Source of the DNA: Paenibacillus sp. JJ-100
GTDB taxonomy: Bacteria > Bacillota > Bacilli > Paenibacillales > Paenibacillaceae
DNA length: 64,000 nt
Reading direction: 5' to 3'
NCBI RefSeq assembly: GCF_948329825.1
Contig: NZ_CAOJCM010000001.1
Span: 682,001-746,000, forward strand
Below are positions 9,064 to 18,422 of this stretch, piece by piece; position 1 is the stretch's first letter, and each line of letters opens with the position of its first letter. A model generated the notes under the pieces. That model saw only the letters and a list, made by a program, of their open reading frames with translations, was not told the origin of the DNA and made no database searches. Position numbers and translations under genes: made by a program.

Positions 9064-10203
9064 ATGAAAAAAATAGCGATTCTTGGTTCAACGGGATCGA
9101 TTGGAACGCAGACACTAAGTGTCGTTGATATGCATCCAGAGCGGTTTAAAGTGGAGGCGTTGGCTGCTGGAAATAATGTGGACCTGATTATTGAGCAGGC
9201 GAATCGATATCAACCTAAAAAAATCTCGGTAGGAACGAAAGACCTGGCTGATAAAATCGCTGCACATGTTCCGTCAGGGACAAAAGTGTATTACGGATCT
9301 GAAGGTCTTATTGAAATTGCTGCAGGAACAGAAGCGGAAACGGTAGTTACGGCTGTTGTAGGCAGTGTTGGGTTGGAGTCTACGCTTGCTGCGATAGAGT
9401 CGGGCAAACAGATTGGCTTAGCGAATAAAGAAACTCTCGTAACCGCGGGTCATATTGTTACAGCAAGAGCAGAAGCAAAGGGAGTATCTATTCTACCTGT
9501 AGATAGCGAACACTCGGCTATTTTCCAATGTTTAAACGGAGAAAATCGGTCTAGCGTTGCAGGGATTACATTAACTGCATCCGGTGGCTCATTCCGCCAC
9601 CTTACACGTGAGCAACTGAAACAGGTAACTGTAGAGGATGCACTTAAACATCCAAACTGGTCAATGGGGTCCAAAATAACGATTGATTCCGCAACGATGG
9701 TTAACAAAGGTCTTGAGGTTATTGAAGCACATTGGTTGTTTGGTCTAGATTATGAACGAATTACGGTTCTGCTTCATCCCGAAAGCATTATTCATTCATA
9801 TGTGGAATATGAAGATACCAGTATCATCGCACAACTTGGTACTCCAGATATGCGTGTTGCGATCCAATACGCGTTGACCTATCCTGAGCGTGTGTCTTCT
9901 CCAGCAAACCGATTGTCACTTGCCCAAGTAGGAAAACTTCATTTCAAAGAGATGGACATGGAGCGCTTCCCTTGTTTAAGAATGGCGTATGAATGTGGTA
10001 GAATGGGAGGGACGGCAACGACGGCATTTAATGCGGCAAATGAGATTGCTGTAGCTCGTTTCTTGCAGAAGGAAATCTCATTCCTTAAAATAGAAGAGAT
10101 CATTGCTTCTGTGCTGGATTCGCACCAGAATGTGGACAATCCTGATCTGGAACAAATTGCTGCCTGTGATCAGAATAGTCGCAGACTGGCGTCCTTGTTG
10201 TAA
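9064..10203 (+). CDS. dxr: 1-deoxy-D-xylulose 5-phosphate reductoisomerase
   Basis: 379 residues, normal length. It performs the committed NADPH-dependent step of the MEP isoprenoid pathway, giving 2-C-methyl-erythritol 4-phosphate. Motifs: NADPH-binding ILGSTGSIGTQTL at the N-terminus, the metal and substrate region LPVDSEHSAIFQCL, and TASGGSFR. The ATG has SD GAGGTGAGGTG. Placement next to uppS/cdsA puts isoprenoid precursor supply with its use in carrier lipid. Confidence 0.97.
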   Translation: MKKIAILGSTGSIGTQTLSVVDMHPERFKVEALAAGNNVDLIIEQANRYQPKKISVGTKDLADKIAAHVPSGTKVYYGSEGLIEIAAGTEAETVVTAVVGSVGLESTLAAIESGKQIGLANKETLVTAGHIVTARAEAKGVSILPVDSEHSAIFQCLNGENRSSVAGITLTASGGSFRHLTREQLKQVTVEDALKHPNWSMGSKITIDSATMVNKGLEVIEAHWLFGLDYERITVLLHPESIIHSYVEYEDTSIIAQLGTPDMRVAIQYALTYPERVSSPANRLSLAQVGKLHFKEMDMERFPCLRMAYECGRMGGTATTAFNAANEIAVARFLQKEISFLKIEEIIASVLDSHQNVDNPDLEQIAACDQNSRRLASLL

Positions 10204-10316
10204 TCTCTTTTTTTCAGACAATCTGGAAGAAGTGATTCTCTTGTGTGGCATTAGAGAATAATGATAATCTAGAGGGACAGACTGCGGTATTTGCCGTGAA
10301 GGAGGATGGATAGGGA

Positions 10317-11588
10317 TTGGAAACCATACAAGTGGTATTTCTTACGGTGCTCATGTTCTTTGTCATCGTGACGGTACATGAGTGGGGGCATTATTATTTT
10401 GCCAAACGCGCCGGCATTCTTGTACGGGAATTTGCGATCGGTTTTGGTCCCAAATTATTCTCATATAAAAGAAATGAGACGCAGTTTACGCTGCGCTTAC
10501 TGCCTTTTGGCGGATATGCACGGATGGCAGGAGAGGACCCAGAATTGGTCGAGATTCAGGAAGGACAGACCATTGCGGTACGCTCTTCAGATGATCATGT
10601 TAAGATGATCTATCTCGACCAATTGGATAATCGCAAAAATGTAATCCGCGGAGAAGTGATCTCCATTGATATGGAGAATACGCTTAAGCTTCAGCTCGAT
10701 GTAGACGGTGAGATACAGCATTATGCAATTCACCCTAAAGCGATGCTTGTGAGCCGTGGTAAACAGACACAGATTGCGCCTAAAAATCGTCAGTTTGGAA
10801 GCAAAACGGTTGGACAGCGGGCAATGGCCATATTTGCAGGTCCACTCATGAACTTTATTCTTGCTTTTGTACTGTTTGCAGTATATGCACAGATGGCGGG
10901 CGTTCCAGTGGAAAATCCGAAAAATCTGGAGATTGGTGAGGTGCTTGAAGGCGGAGCTGCAGATCAAGCTAACTTACAAAAAGGCGATATTATTGAAACA
11001 ATTAATGGTACGGTTATCGGAATCGATTCAAAAAAAATGGTGGAAATGATTGCAGATTCCAAAGACAAACCGATGGAGTGGACCTTGCGCCGTGGAAATG
11101 AGACCTTTAATATTACGATCACACCTCGAGGCATCGAAGGTCAGGAAGGTGGAAAAGTTGGGATTGTACCTACACTGCCCACACGTTCCGTAGGATTCGT
11201 TGAAACCTTTAAAGTTTCAGGCGTAGCCATGGTCGACACAACCCGAGTTATTTTTGAAGGGTTCCGACATCTGATCAACCAATTTAATATGGATGATATT
11301 GGCGGTCCAGTTCGTACGTTTGAAGTAACTGGACAAATTGCAAAACAAGGAATTGAACAACTGACAAGATGGGCAGCGATCTTGAGTCTATATCTCGGTA
11401 TTTTCAACCTGCTTCCGATCCCTGCACTTGATGGCAGTCGTCTCATATTCCTGGGAATCGAAGCCCTTCGTGGCCGTCCGATTGATCCAAATCGGGAAGG
11501 GATGGTACATTTTGTCGGATTTGCGATGCTCTTTGTACTGATGTTGGCTGTAACATATAATGATATACTTCGTTTAATTAACGGATAA
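10317..11588 (+). CDS. rasP: Site-2 zinc metalloprotease RasP/RseP (M50B)
   Basis: 423 residues. Intramembrane protease that cleaves anti-sigma factors and leftover signal peptides within the membrane. The active-site motif VHEWGHYY places His21, Glu22 and His25 in the first membrane helix; the second metal site is in NLLPIPALDGSRL near residue 375. A PDZ domain lies between (about 190-275), with four membrane helices overall. The TTG start at 10317 follows SD AAGGAGGATGG. The order dxr-rasP-proS-polC is the conserved Firmicute arrangement. Substrates in this organism are not evident. Confidence 0.95.
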   Translation: METIQVVFLTVLMFFVIVTVHEWGHYYFAKRAGILVREFAIGFGPKLFSYKRNETQFTLRLLPFGGYARMAGEDPELVEIQEGQTIAVRSSDDHVKMIYLDQLDNRKNVIRGEVISIDMENTLKLQLDVDGEIQHYAIHPKAMLVSRGKQTQIAPKNRQFGSKTVGQRAMAIFAGPLMNFILAFVLFAVYAQMAGVPVENPKNLEIGEVLEGGAADQANLQKGDIIETINGTVIGIDSKKMVEMIADSKDKPMEWTLRRGNETFNITITPRGIEGQEGGKVGIVPTLPTRSVGFVETFKVSGVAMVDTTRVIFEGFRHLINQFNMDDIGGPVRTFEVTGQIAKQGIEQLTRWAAILSLYLGIFNLLPIPALDGSRLIFLGIEALRGRPIDPNREGMVHFVGFAMLFVLMLAVTYNDILRLING

Positions 11589-11650
11589 TTACGGTTTGAC
11601 TAGACGCTGAGTATTCAGTACTGGTCGTTATGGGAGGACGCTGGAGTCTT

Positions 11651-13105
11651 ATGTCAAAGGAAAATGATAAACAGTTCGTGACTGAAATCACACCACAAGG
11701 AGAAGATTTCTCTCGCTGGTACATTGATGTTATTAAAAAAGCAGATTTGATGGACTATTCACCGGTTCGCGGCTGTATTGTGTTCAAACCGGACGGTTTT
11801 GAAATCTGGGAGCACATCAAGGATGAGATGGATCGCCGGTTCCGTGAAACGGGCCACCGCAACGCATACTTCCCTATGTTTATTCCGGAGAGTTTTTTCC
11901 AAAAAGAAAAAGAGCATGTGGAAGGTTTTAACCCTGAGCTGCCTTGGGTAACCGAAGCAGGTGGAGAAAAGCTGGAAGAGCGTTTGGCTATTCGCCCTAC
12001 GTCTGAAACGATTATTGGGCATATGTACTCGAAATGGATTCAGTCCTATCGTGATCTGCCAGTTCTGATTAATCAGTGGGCAAACGTTGTTCGCTGGGAA
12101 AAAAGAACGTTACCTTTCTTGCGTACTAGTGAGTTTTTGTGGCAAGAGGGACATACAGCGCATGAAACCGAAGAGGAAGCACGCGAAGAAACGATGAAAA
12201 TGCTTGAAATTTATCGTGAAGTTGTAGAAGAGTATCTTGCCATTCCTGTAATCACAGGACAGAAGACCAAATCCGAGAAGTTTGCGGGTGCTGTAGATAC
12301 CTTCTCTATTGAGGCGATGATGAAAGATGGTCGTGCTGTACAGGCAGGGACTTCCCACTATATGGGTACCAACTTTGCCAAAGCATTTGAGATTCAATAT
12401 TTGAGCCGCAATAACGTATTGGAACTTGCTCATACCACTTCATGGGGGACGAGTACACGTCTGATTGGAGCTTTGATTATGGTTCACGGTGATGATCGAG
12501 GTCTGGTGCTTCCACCTAAAGTTGCACCAACACAGGTTGTCATGATTCCAATCGGACCACCAAAAACTCGTGATGCAGTTGTAGGCCGAGCGGACGAGCT
12601 GTTCGCAGAGCTGAAGAAAGCTGGCATTCGTGTGAAAATGGATGATCGAAGTGACGTTCGTCCTGGCTGGAAGTTTAATGAATATGAAATGCGTGGAGTT
12701 CCTATCCGTTTGGAGATCGGCCCGCGTGATATGGAAAATGGCGTATGTGTTCTTGTATCCCGGATTACGGGTGAGAAGAAAGTGGTAGAACAGGCGAATC
12801 TGGTCGAAGAAATTCAAACCATGTTGACACAGGTACAGGCAGACATGCTTGAACGTGCACGTAAGTTCATGTCGGATAACTTCTATTCTGTGGATACGCT
12901 GGATGAAATGAAAGAACTGATGGAAAACAAACGCGGCTTTACACTGGCTGGCTGGTGTGGTTCCGAAGCTTGCGAAGATAAGGTAAGAGAAGTCACGGGT
13001 GCAACTAGCCGGAACATTCCGTTCCAGCCTGCGGAAGAAAAGCACACATGTCTGGCTTGTGGTGAACAGGCGAAACACACGGTAGTGTTTGCAAGAGCAT
13101 ACTAA
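11651..13105 (+). CDS. proS: Prolyl-tRNA synthetase, eukaryote/archaea-type
   Basis: 484 residues. Charges tRNA-Pro. The class II motifs are present (RPTSETIIGHMYSKWIQSYR; FLRTSEFLWQEGHTAH), and the C-terminus carries Cys residues (GWCGSEACE, CLACGEQ) of the zinc-binding-like extension typical of the eukaryote/archaea-type enzyme. It lacks the editing insertion of the approximately 565-residue bacterial form found in B. subtilis, although the gene sits in the same place between rasP and polC. The ATG at 11651 is preferred (GGAG at 11643); an upstream in-frame ATG at 11630 has no SD. Confidence 0.95.
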   Translation: MSKENDKQFVTEITPQGEDFSRWYIDVIKKADLMDYSPVRGCIVFKPDGFEIWEHIKDEMDRRFRETGHRNAYFPMFIPESFFQKEKEHVEGFNPELPWVTEAGGEKLEERLAIRPTSETIIGHMYSKWIQSYRDLPVLINQWANVVRWEKRTLPFLRTSEFLWQEGHTAHETEEEAREETMKMLEIYREVVEEYLAIPVITGQKTKSEKFAGAVDTFSIEAMMKDGRAVQAGTSHYMGTNFAKAFEIQYLSRNNVLELAHTTSWGTSTRLIGALIMVHGDDRGLVLPPKVAPTQVVMIPIGPPKTRDAVVGRADELFAELKKAGIRVKMDDRSDVRPGWKFNEYEMRGVPIRLEIGPRDMENGVCVLVSRITGEKKVVEQANLVEEIQTMLTQVQADMLERARKFMSDNFYSVDTLDEMKELMENKRGFTLAGWCGSEACEDKVREVTGATSRNIPFQPAEEKHTCLACGEQAKHTVVFARAY

Positions 13106-13154
13106 GTCAGAACAGATTGACGAAGAAAGCTTATTCACCAACTAGGTAACGAAT

Positions 13155-13227
13155 GAAGAGCTTCTGTCGGATAAAATGGGTCGGTGCGGGTTCGGATCGG
13201 GGACATTTTTGATTGCAGAAGCTTTTC
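13155..13227 (+). other. Long-range hairpin in the proS-polC spacer
   Basis: GAAGAGCTTCTG (13155-13166) pairs over 12 bp (one G-T) with CAGAAGCTTTTC (13216-13227). The loop holds a further AAAATG/CATTTT stem. There is no T run, and it lies just before the polC SD at 13246-13250. It may be a leader structure or an mRNA-stability element. Confidence 0.4.
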
Positions 13228-13256
13228 ATGTTTTAAGGGGGTATAGGAGGAACGCG

Positions 13257-16200
13257 ATGAGTGGTTTTGAGGAGAAGAGAAAACGGTTTGAGTTGTTGAT
13301 GAAACAGGCAGAGCTTCCAGCAGGTCTAACTGATCCCTATTTCGTGGATGGATGGATTGAACGGGTGGAGACGAATCGCAGTAACCGCGAATGGCACATC
13401 TTGATCTATAAAGATACATTGGTTCCTGCACCAATCTATCGGACATTTAGTCTGCATATTCAGGAAAAAATGAATCATATCGCCAAAATTACATTCGGCT
13501 TTAAATATACTGAAGAGCAAGTACAGCCAGGTGATATCGTTAAGGAATACTGGAATCTCTTTTTAGAGTGGGTTACCCGGGAGATTCCTTCGGTAAATGG
13601 TTGGATGAATCGCGCATCTTTAGAGTGTGAAGGTGACCTGTTGCAATTAACGATGAGTGATTCAACTTCGATGGAACTGGCTCGCAAGAAGCAGATTGAT
13701 CAAGCAATTACCGCATTCTATGAAAAGTATTTCAATCTGCCACTACGCATTAAATTGCAGGTAGGCGAAGTGGGAAGTAACAGAGAGGCAATGGAGCAGT
13801 TCCAAGCTCAGAAAAAGGTGGAAGAGCGTCAAGTCATTGAACAAATGATGAGTGAGGTCACCGAAATGGAAGCTCCGGAGGAAGAAGAACAAGGCGATGT
13901 TCGTTTACAGATGGGTTACGAGATTAAAGAGCCAGCCGTACCTATGCAAGAAGTGCAGGACGAAGAGAAAAAGATTACATTACAGGGCTCGATTTTCGGT
14001 TTAGATCGCAAGGAGCTGCGCAATGGAAATACGCTCTTTACGTTCTACTTGACAGATTTTACGGATTCAATGCAAATGAAAATGTTTGCGAAAACAAAAG
14101 AGGATGTCAGAATACTGAGCCTACTTGCCAATGGTAAATGGGTGAAGGTCCGCGGACGCGTCGAATATGACCGGTTTATGCAAATTCCTGAACTGGCGAT
14201 GATACCTTCCGATCTGACTGAAATTAAAGCACCTCCTTCTCGCAAAGATACGGCCCAGGAGAAGCGGGTTGAGTTTCACCTGCACTCTACGATGAGCACG
14301 ATGGATGCAGTCACATCCATTGATAAATACGTGAAAACAGCTGCCGACTGGGGACATACAGCGATTGCAGTAACCGACCACGGTGGTGTTCAGGTCTATC
14401 CTGAAGCAGCAAAAGCGGCGAAGAAAAACGGGATTAAAATGATCTACGGTCTCGAGGCCAACGTCGTGAATGATTCTGTTGCCGTTGTGTTGCAGCCTCA
14501 GCCGATTGATCTGAAAACAGCAACATATATTGTATTTGATATCGAGACCACAGGTCTGTCCGTCACACAAAACAAAATCATCGAGATCGCCGCAGTAAAA
14601 ATGCAAGAAGGCAAAGAAGTGGACCGTTTTGCCACATTTGTTAATCCACATGAACGCATCCCGTATAACATACAACAACTTACTAATATTACGGATGAAA
14701 TGGTTAAAGATGCACCGGAACTAGAGCCGGTCATACGTGATTTTGTGGCTTTTGCAGGGGATGGAGTACTCGTTGCCCACAATGCACGCTTTGATATGGG
14801 CTTTATCCAGGCCTCGCTCAAAAATCTGGGTATGCCGGAGATGCCTAACCCTGTGCTGGATACTTTGGAATTGGCACGTCTTCTTTATCCTAAAATGAAA
14901 AATCATCGGTTGAACACGCTGGCAGACAAGTACAAAGTTGCGCTTGAAAGTCACCACCGTGCGATTGATGATACGATTGCTCTTGCCGGAATTTTAAATG
15001 GCCTTATCCAGGATGCTGCACAATTAAAAGGTTTAACAATGCTGGATCGATTAAACGATTTTGTTGGGGTAGACTTGTCCAATACACGTCCTTTCCACTG
15101 TGGGATTTATGCTTTAAATGATGTAGGAAAGAAAAACTTATACAAACTGGTTTCGCTATCCCATACGGAATACTTCAAGCGGGTTCCATGTATACCAAAG
15201 TCTAAGTTGGTAAGCTTACGAGAAGGACTAGTTGTCATATCTGGCTGTGAAAAAGGAGAGTTTTTCGAGGCTGTATTGAACAAATCAGTAGAAGAGGCGG
15301 AGGAAATCGCTGAATTTTATGACATTCTAGAGATTCAGCCTCTAACGATGTACATGCATCTGGTCGACAAAGGGCTTGTTGCCACACCGGAAGAACTGAA
15401 GCTCGCGATTCGTAAAGTCGTAGAGATTGGAGCCAAATTGAATAAACCAGTGATTGCTACAGGCAATGTGCATTATCTGGAACCAAGAGATAAAATATAC
15501 CGCGATATCACGATTCATGGCATTACGGGGTTCAGTCCGCTGAAAGATCAGCGCAAACCAGATGCTCATTTTCGAACAACGACCGAAATGATCGAGGAGT
15601 TCCAGTTCCTTGGTCAAGATAAAGCATATGAGGTCGTTGTTACCAATACTATTGAGCTTGCAGAGCGTTTCGAGGAAATCAAGCTTTTCCCTGATAAGCT
15701 CTTTACCCCGATTTTAGAAGGTGCTGATGAAGAAATTCGGAATACCTGCTATAACACGGCAAAGTCCATTTATGGTGAAGATCTGCCTGAAGTCATCGTT
15801 GCCCGATTAGAAAAAGAGTTGCAGCCGATTATCAAATATGGGTTCTCAGCGAACTATCTGATCTCGGAGCGCCTGGTGAAAAAGTCAAACCAAGATGGAT
15901 ACTTGGTAGGTTCAAGGGGATCTGTTGGATCATCCGTCGTTGCAACCTTTTTAGGGATCTCGGAGGTTAACCCTCTGCCTGCACACTATATCTGTGTAAA
16001 TCCCGAATGCAAGTACAGCGAATGGTTCCTGGACGGCAGTGTACCGAGTGGATTTGACCTTCCAGAGAAACCTTGTCCGAAATGTGGAGGTAAGCTGAAG
16101 GGCGAGGGGCAGGACATTCCGTTTGAAACATTCCTTGGTTTTAAGGGTGACAAAGTACCTGATATCGACTTGAACTTCTCGGGTGATTATCAGCCCCATG

Positions 16201-17582
16201 CGCATAACTATACCAAAGTACTATTTAGTGAAAAGAGCGTATTCCGGGCGGGGACGATTGGTACAGTTGCAGAGAAAACAGCATTTGGATTTGCTAAAAA
16301 ATATGAAGAAGAACATCATAAAAAATGGCGCGGTGCAGAGCTGAATCGTTTAGCATCAGGGTGTACTGGTGTTAAGCGGAGTACCGGACAGCATCCCGGC
16401 GGTATTGTCGTTGTTCCGGATTATATTGAGGTGGAAGATGTTACGCCTGTTCAATACCCGGCAGATGACGTGACAGCTGAGTGGAAAACTACACACTTTG
16501 ACTATCACGCGTTTGAAGAAAACCTACTGAAGCTCGATATTCTGGGTCACGATGATCCAACCATGATGAGGATGTTGCAGGATCTTACGGGTGTAGATCC
16601 AACGACCATTCCAATGAACGATCCCAAAGTAATGAGCATGTTTAACTCCACAGATGCTATTGGTGTAACCCCGGAGCAGATCCGCTCCCCTGTTGCCACC
16701 TTTGGTGTACCGGAGATGGGGACGAAATTTGTACGACAAATGCTTGTCGAATCACAGCCGTCGTCTTTTGCCGATTTGTTACAGATTTCAGGACTTTCGC
16801 ACGGTACGGGAGTTTGGCTAGGAAATGCACAGGATTTAATCAAGAATGGGACATGTAACATCAAAACAGTGATCGGCTGTCGGGATGATATTATGTTGTT
16901 CCTGATCTATAAAGCGGGCATGGATGCGAGCTTGGCATTTAAAATTACGGAAAGTGTGCGTAAAGGACGGGGACTGCCGCAAGAATGGATTGATGAGATG
17001 AAAAAATGCAAGGTGCCACAGTGGTACATTGACTCTTGTCTCAAAATTCAGTACATGTTCCCGAAAGCCCACGCAGCGGCTTACGTTATTTCCGCAGTTC
17101 GTACCGCGTACTTCAAGCTGTATCACCCGATTGAGTATTATGCAACGTATTTTACTGTACGTGCAGACGAATTGGATATAGAGCTGGTGTGTCAGGGTTA
17201 CGATGCCATCTATCGCAAAATTGTAGAGATTGAACAGCTCGGTTTCCAGGCGGCGCCAAAAGAAAAAAACATGCTTCCTGTTCTCGAAATGGCACTGGAG
17301 ATGACAGCTCGCGGCTTCTCGCTCAAACCGATCGATCTGTATCGTTCAGAGGCAACCAAGTTTATCGTAGATGGAAATTCATTGATTCCTCCATTCTCTG
17401 CACTCGCAGGGATTGGGGATAACGCGGCACGCAACATCGCTGCTGCTCGTAATCACGGAGAATTTTTGTCGATTGAGGACTTCCAGCAGAAGTCTAAAGC
17501 GACTAAAACGATTGTGGAGTTGTTGACGAATATGGGATGCTTCCGTGGCTTGCCCGAGAGCAACCAGCTTTCCCTGTTCTAA
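13257..17582 (+). CDS. polC: DNA polymerase III alpha subunit, PolC type
   Basis: 1441 residues, close to the B. subtilis enzyme. Main replicative polymerase of low-GC Gram-positives, with its own proofreading exonuclease. Order: N-terminal domain, OB fold (about 235-325), PHP domain (FHLHSTMSTMDA near 340), DEDD exonuclease inserted in PHP (FDIETTGLS near 425, AHNARFD, SHHRAIDDT), a Cys4 zinc site (CVNPEC...CPKCGG near 911-940), and polymerase active site PDIDLNFSGDYQ near 968. The ATG at 13257 has SD AGGAGG (13246-13250); the frame is open upstream to 13176 without SD or homology. Confidence 0.98.
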   Translation: MSGFEEKRKRFELLMKQAELPAGLTDPYFVDGWIERVETNRSNREWHILIYKDTLVPAPIYRTFSLHIQEKMNHIAKITFGFKYTEEQVQPGDIVKEYWNLFLEWVTREIPSVNGWMNRASLECEGDLLQLTMSDSTSMELARKKQIDQAITAFYEKYFNLPLRIKLQVGEVGSNREAMEQFQAQKKVEERQVIEQMMSEVTEMEAPEEEEQGDVRLQMGYEIKEPAVPMQEVQDEEKKITLQGSIFGLDRKELRNGNTLFTFYLTDFTDSMQMKMFAKTKEDVRILSLLANGKWVKVRGRVEYDRFMQIPELAMIPSDLTEIKAPPSRKDTAQEKRVEFHLHSTMSTMDAVTSIDKYVKTAADWGHTAIAVTDHGGVQVYPEAAKAAKKNGIKMIYGLEANVVNDSVAVVLQPQPIDLKTATYIVFDIETTGLSVTQNKIIEIAAVKMQEGKEVDRFATFVNPHERIPYNIQQLTNITDEMVKDAPELEPVIRDFVAFAGDGVLVAHNARFDMGFIQASLKNLGMPEMPNPVLDTLELARLLYPKMKNHRLNTLADKYKVALESHHRAIDDTIALAGILNGLIQDAAQLKGLTMLDRLNDFVGVDLSNTRPFHCGIYALNDVGKKNLYKLVSLSHTEYFKRVPCIPKSKLVSLREGLVVISGCEKGEFFEAVLNKSVEEAEEIAEFYDILEIQPLTMYMHLVDKGLVATPEELKLAIRKVVEIGAKLNKPVIATGNVHYLEPRDKIYRDITIHGITGFSPLKDQRKPDAHFRTTTEMIEEFQFLGQDKAYEVVVTNTIELAERFEEIKLFPDKLFTPILEGADEEIRNTCYNTAKSIYGEDLPEVIVARLEKELQPIIKYGFSANYLISERLVKKSNQDGYLVGSRGSVGSSVVATFLGISEVNPLPAHYICVNPECKYSEWFLDGSVPSGFDLPEKPCPKCGGKLKGEGQDIPFETFLGFKGDKVPDIDLNFSGDYQPHAHNYTKVLFSEKSVFRAGTIGTVAEKTAFGFAKKYEEEHHKKWRGAELNRLASGCTGVKRSTGQHPGGIVVVPDYIEVEDVTPVQYPADDVTAEWKTTHFDYHAFEENLLKLDILGHDDPTMMRMLQDLTGVDPTTIPMNDPKVMSMFNSTDAIGVTPEQIRSPVATFGVPEMGTKFVRQMLVESQPSSFADLLQISGLSHGTGVWLGNAQDLIKNGTCNIKTVIGCRDDIMLFLIYKAGMDASLAFKITESVRKGRGLPQEWIDEMKKCKVPQWYIDSCLKIQYMFPKAHAAAYVISAVRTAYFKLYHPIEYYATYFTVRADELDIELVCQGYDAIYRKIVEIEQLGFQAAPKEKNMLPVLEMALEMTARGFSLKPIDLYRSEATKFIVDGNSLIPPFSALAGIGDNAARNIAAARNHGEFLSIEDFQQKSKATKTIVELLTNMGCFRGLPESNQLSLF

Positions 17583-17607
17583 GAGCTCACAGCAGCCATT
17601 TTGCATG

Positions 17608-17632
17608 TCTGAATCACTGAAGTCAGATTTTT
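17608..17632 (+). terminator. Possible weak terminator after polC
   Basis: TCTGA (17608-17612) and TCAGA (17623-17627) form a 5-bp stem followed by TTTTTCC. It is short, but it is placed correctly between polC and the rimP promoter. Confidence 0.35.
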
Positions 17633-17671
17633 CCTTCATTAGTGTAGCTTGTATGCTAAAGGGTGGGTTAC

Positions 17672-17700
17672 TTGTCACTGTTACCAGACTATGTTATAAT
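17672..17700 (+). promoter_or_regulatory. Sigma-A promoter of the rimP-nusA-infB operon
   Basis: TTGTCA (17672-17677), a 17-nt spacer, and perfect TATAAT (17695-17700) with an extended -10 TG at 17692-17693. It gives a leader of roughly 130 nt containing the hairpin at 17733. Confidence 0.85.
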
Positions 17701-17732
17701 TTCTGGAGTGAACGAGATAGTACGAATTTCTG

Positions 17733-17754
17733 AAGAGTGGGGAAACCCACTCTT
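17733..17754 (+). promoter_or_regulatory. GNRA-loop hairpin in the rimP leader
   Basis: AAGAGTGGG (17733-17741), tetraloop GAAA, CCCACTCTT (17746-17754): a perfect 9-bp stem about 26 nt after the predicted transcript start. The T run that follows is broken (TTTAGTCTTT), so it could be a weak attenuator or a protective 5' hairpin. A role in NusA-responsive control of its own operon is possible but unproven. Confidence 0.55.
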
Positions 17755-17839
17755 TAGTCTTTGGTATACATGAATCTTGGGTAATTAATTATCTGCCAGT
17801 AATGATTGCTGGTGTAACCTAAGTTGGAGGTTATCGGTT

Positions 17840-18301
17840 TTGAGCACAACAAATATTAAATCTACCGTGGAAGAAATGATCCAACCCTACTTGAATGAAC
17901 AAGGCTTCGAGCTGGTTGACATCGAATACGTCAAAGAAGGCAGCAACTGGTTTTTACGGGTGTATGTCGACAAAGAGGGTGGAATCGACATCGACGATTG
18001 TGTCTTGATCAGTGAAAAGCTTAGCGCCAAGCTGGATGAGAACGATCCGATTCCATCTGTTTATTTTCTTGAAGTGTCTTCTCCTGGTGCGGAACGTCCA
18101 CTGAAAAAAGCAGAGGATGTTGCCAAGTCTGTAGGTAAAAATGTATTTGTTACAACCTACGAACCGGTGAACGGAATGAAGGAGTTCGAAGGCAAGCTGA
18201 TTTCCTTTGAAAACGAGGAGCTTGTCATTGAAGCAGGCAAGAAGCAGCATACCGTTTCTTATGAAAAGGTTGCCAGTGCGCGTTTGGCTATTGTGTTTTA
18301 A
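17840..18301 (+). CDS. rimP: Ribosome maturation factor RimP
   Basis: 153 residues, standard for RimP (B. subtilis YlxS), which assists early 30S assembly. Family blocks: GFELVDIEYVKEG, LRVYVDKEGGIDIDDC and YFLEVSSPGAERPL. The TTG start at 17840 has SD TTGGAGG (17824-17830). It is first in the nusA operon behind a strong promoter and a leader hairpin. A second large hairpin separates it from nusA. Confidence 0.95.
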   Translation: MSTTNIKSTVEEMIQPYLNEQGFELVDIEYVKEGSNWFLRVYVDKEGGIDIDDCVLISEKLSAKLDENDPIPSVYFLEVSSPGAERPLKKAEDVAKSVGKNVFVTTYEPVNGMKEFEGKLISFENEELVIEAGKKQHTVSYEKVASARLAIVF

Positions 18302-18338
18302 AAGCCTTGTTCACTTAATTAATGAAAAGACACATCTC

Positions 18339-18387
18339 ACGTAAACGGCAAGGTGCTCACAAGTTTAGAGCCTTCGCCGTTTTACGT
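18339..18387 (+). promoter_or_regulatory. Large hairpin between rimP and nusA
   Basis: ACGTAAACGGC (18339-18349) pairs with GCCGTTTTACGT (18376-18387), with one bulged T; inner AGG/CCT adds to the stem. There is no T run after it. It may set processing or differential expression of nusA relative to rimP. Confidence 0.5.
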
Positions 18388-18422
18388 ATGGGATGCTATG
18401 TTTGAAAGGGGGATCAACATTC

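Noticed and set aside
11589..11650. T-box leader before proS
   Set aside because: Only 62 nt lie between rasP and proS, with no T-box sequence or terminator.
13176..13256. In-frame upstream extension of polC
   Set aside because: No SD; lies in the hairpin-bearing spacer; AGGAGG at 13246 fixes ATG 13257.
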